Assembly: GCA_937919295.1 (NCBI GenBank)
Contig: CALFRX010000281.1
Location: 1-6,047 of the forward strand
Direction of reading: 5' to 3'
Length of the DNA: 6,047 nt
From: an uncultured Peptococcaceae bacterium
GTDB taxonomy: Bacteria; Bacillota; Dehalobacteriia; UBA7702
In this document: positions 5,605-6,047 of the stretch, piece by piece
How the letters are laid out: each line of letters opens with the position of its first letter
How positions within the stretch are numbered: position 1 is the stretch's first letter
The notes under the pieces: model-generated
Told to the model about the DNA's origin: nothing
Database searches by the model: none
What the model saw: the letters and a program-made list of their open reading frames with translations, nothing else
Made by a program: the position numbers and the translations under genes

Positions 5605-6047
5605 ATGCCATTGGTAACGTCTACTGAAATGTTCAAGAAAGCTTATGAGGGAGGATACGCCATCGGCGCTTTTAACGTAAACAATATGGAGATCATTCAG
5701 GGGATTACGGAGGCCGCCTATGAAGTACAGGCTCCCCTGATTCTGCAAGTTTCCGCCGGGGCAAGGAAATACGCCAATCCGACTTATTTGATGAAGCTGG
5801 TGGAAGCGGCAGAGATTGAAACAGGATTGCCCATCTGCCTGCATCTAGATCACGGCGCCGATTTTGAGGTCTGCAAAGGCTGTGTGGACGGCGGCTTTAC
5901 TTCTGTGATGATCGACGGCTCCAAACTGCCTTTTGAGGAAAACATCGCTTTAACGAAACAGGTGGTGGAATACGCTCACGCCAATGGGGTTGTGGTCGAA
6001 GGGGAGCTGGGTAAACTGGCGGGCATCGAAGATAACGTGAACGTGGC
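5605..6047 (+). CDS. fba: Class II fructose-bisphosphate aldolase (partial, 3' end beyond the window)
   Basis: I translated 147 complete codons with no stop before the window edge; family members are about 280-310 residues, so roughly half is visible. The enzyme is a zinc-dependent aldolase that reversibly cleaves fructose 1,6-bisphosphate into glyceraldehyde 3-phosphate and dihydroxyacetone phosphate in glycolysis and gluconeogenesis. Visible hallmarks are YAIGAFNVNNMEIIQGI near the N-terminus, LHLDHG with Asp82 and the zinc ligand His83, TSVMIDGS for the phosphate-binding strand region, and VVVEGELGKLAGIED with Glu132 and Glu134. ATG 5605 is supported by AAAGGAG (5589-5595) nine bases upstream. 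Tagatose-bisphosphate aldolases (GatY/KbaY) belong to the same family and cannot be fully excluded from half a protein, but the pyrG neighbourhood matches the fba locus of other Firmicutes. Confidence 0.92.
   Translation, partial: MPLVTSTEMFKKAYEGGYAIGAFNVNNMEIIQGITEAAYEVQAPLILQVSAGARKYANPTYLMKLVEAAEIETGLPICLHLDHGADFEVCKGCVDGGFTSVMIDGSKLPFEENIALTKQVVEYAHANGVVVEGELGKLAGIEDNVNV

Overview
The window reads as a chromosomal core region of an endospore-forming Firmicute of moderate G+C. The main clue is a sleB-ypeB pair, the spore cortex-lytic module found only in spore formers. It sits beside housekeeping genes with Firmicutes-type Shine-Dalgarno sites (GGAGG or AAAGGAG). A more exact placement, for example Clostridia versus the spore-forming Negativicutes, cannot be settled from these bases.

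Layout. On the minus strand, sleB (824-1321) is followed by ypeB (1-804, 3' end beyond the window), 19 bases apart, as a two-gene germination operon. Back to back with it, after an AT-rich promoter region (1322-1434), is a plus-strand tRNA-Cys(GCA) with encoded CCA (1435-1509). Seven bases later begins a 212-base non-coding element (1517-1728). It has 34-base palindromic ends and can fold either as a series of local hairpins or as one long rod. Next on the plus strand come an extended -10 promoter, a leader with a 15-base tandem duplication beside the ribosome binding site, and argS (1931-3652). A 234-base gap without a gene separates argS from pyrG (3887-5491), and 113 bases further on is the 5' part of a class II fructose-bisphosphate aldolase gene (5605 to the window end).

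Function. SleB and YpeB act in the dormant spore envelope, where SleB cuts cortex peptidoglycan during germination and YpeB is needed for its assembly and stability. tRNA-Cys and arginyl-tRNA synthetase serve translation, PyrG makes CTP, and the aldolase serves glycolysis and gluconeogenesis. These plus-strand genes are neighbours rather than one pathway. pyrG next to fba resembles the pyrG-spo0F-fbaA neighbourhood of Bacillus, but without spo0F.

The protein genes are ordinary. The parts worth a second look are the structured element at 1517-1728, a hexanucleotide repeat that encodes the SleB catalytic glutamate motif, the duplicated anti-Shine-Dalgarno-like leader of argS, and an inverted repeat upstream of pyrG. 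I found no CRISPR array, insertion-sequence transposase, phage gene or defence system.
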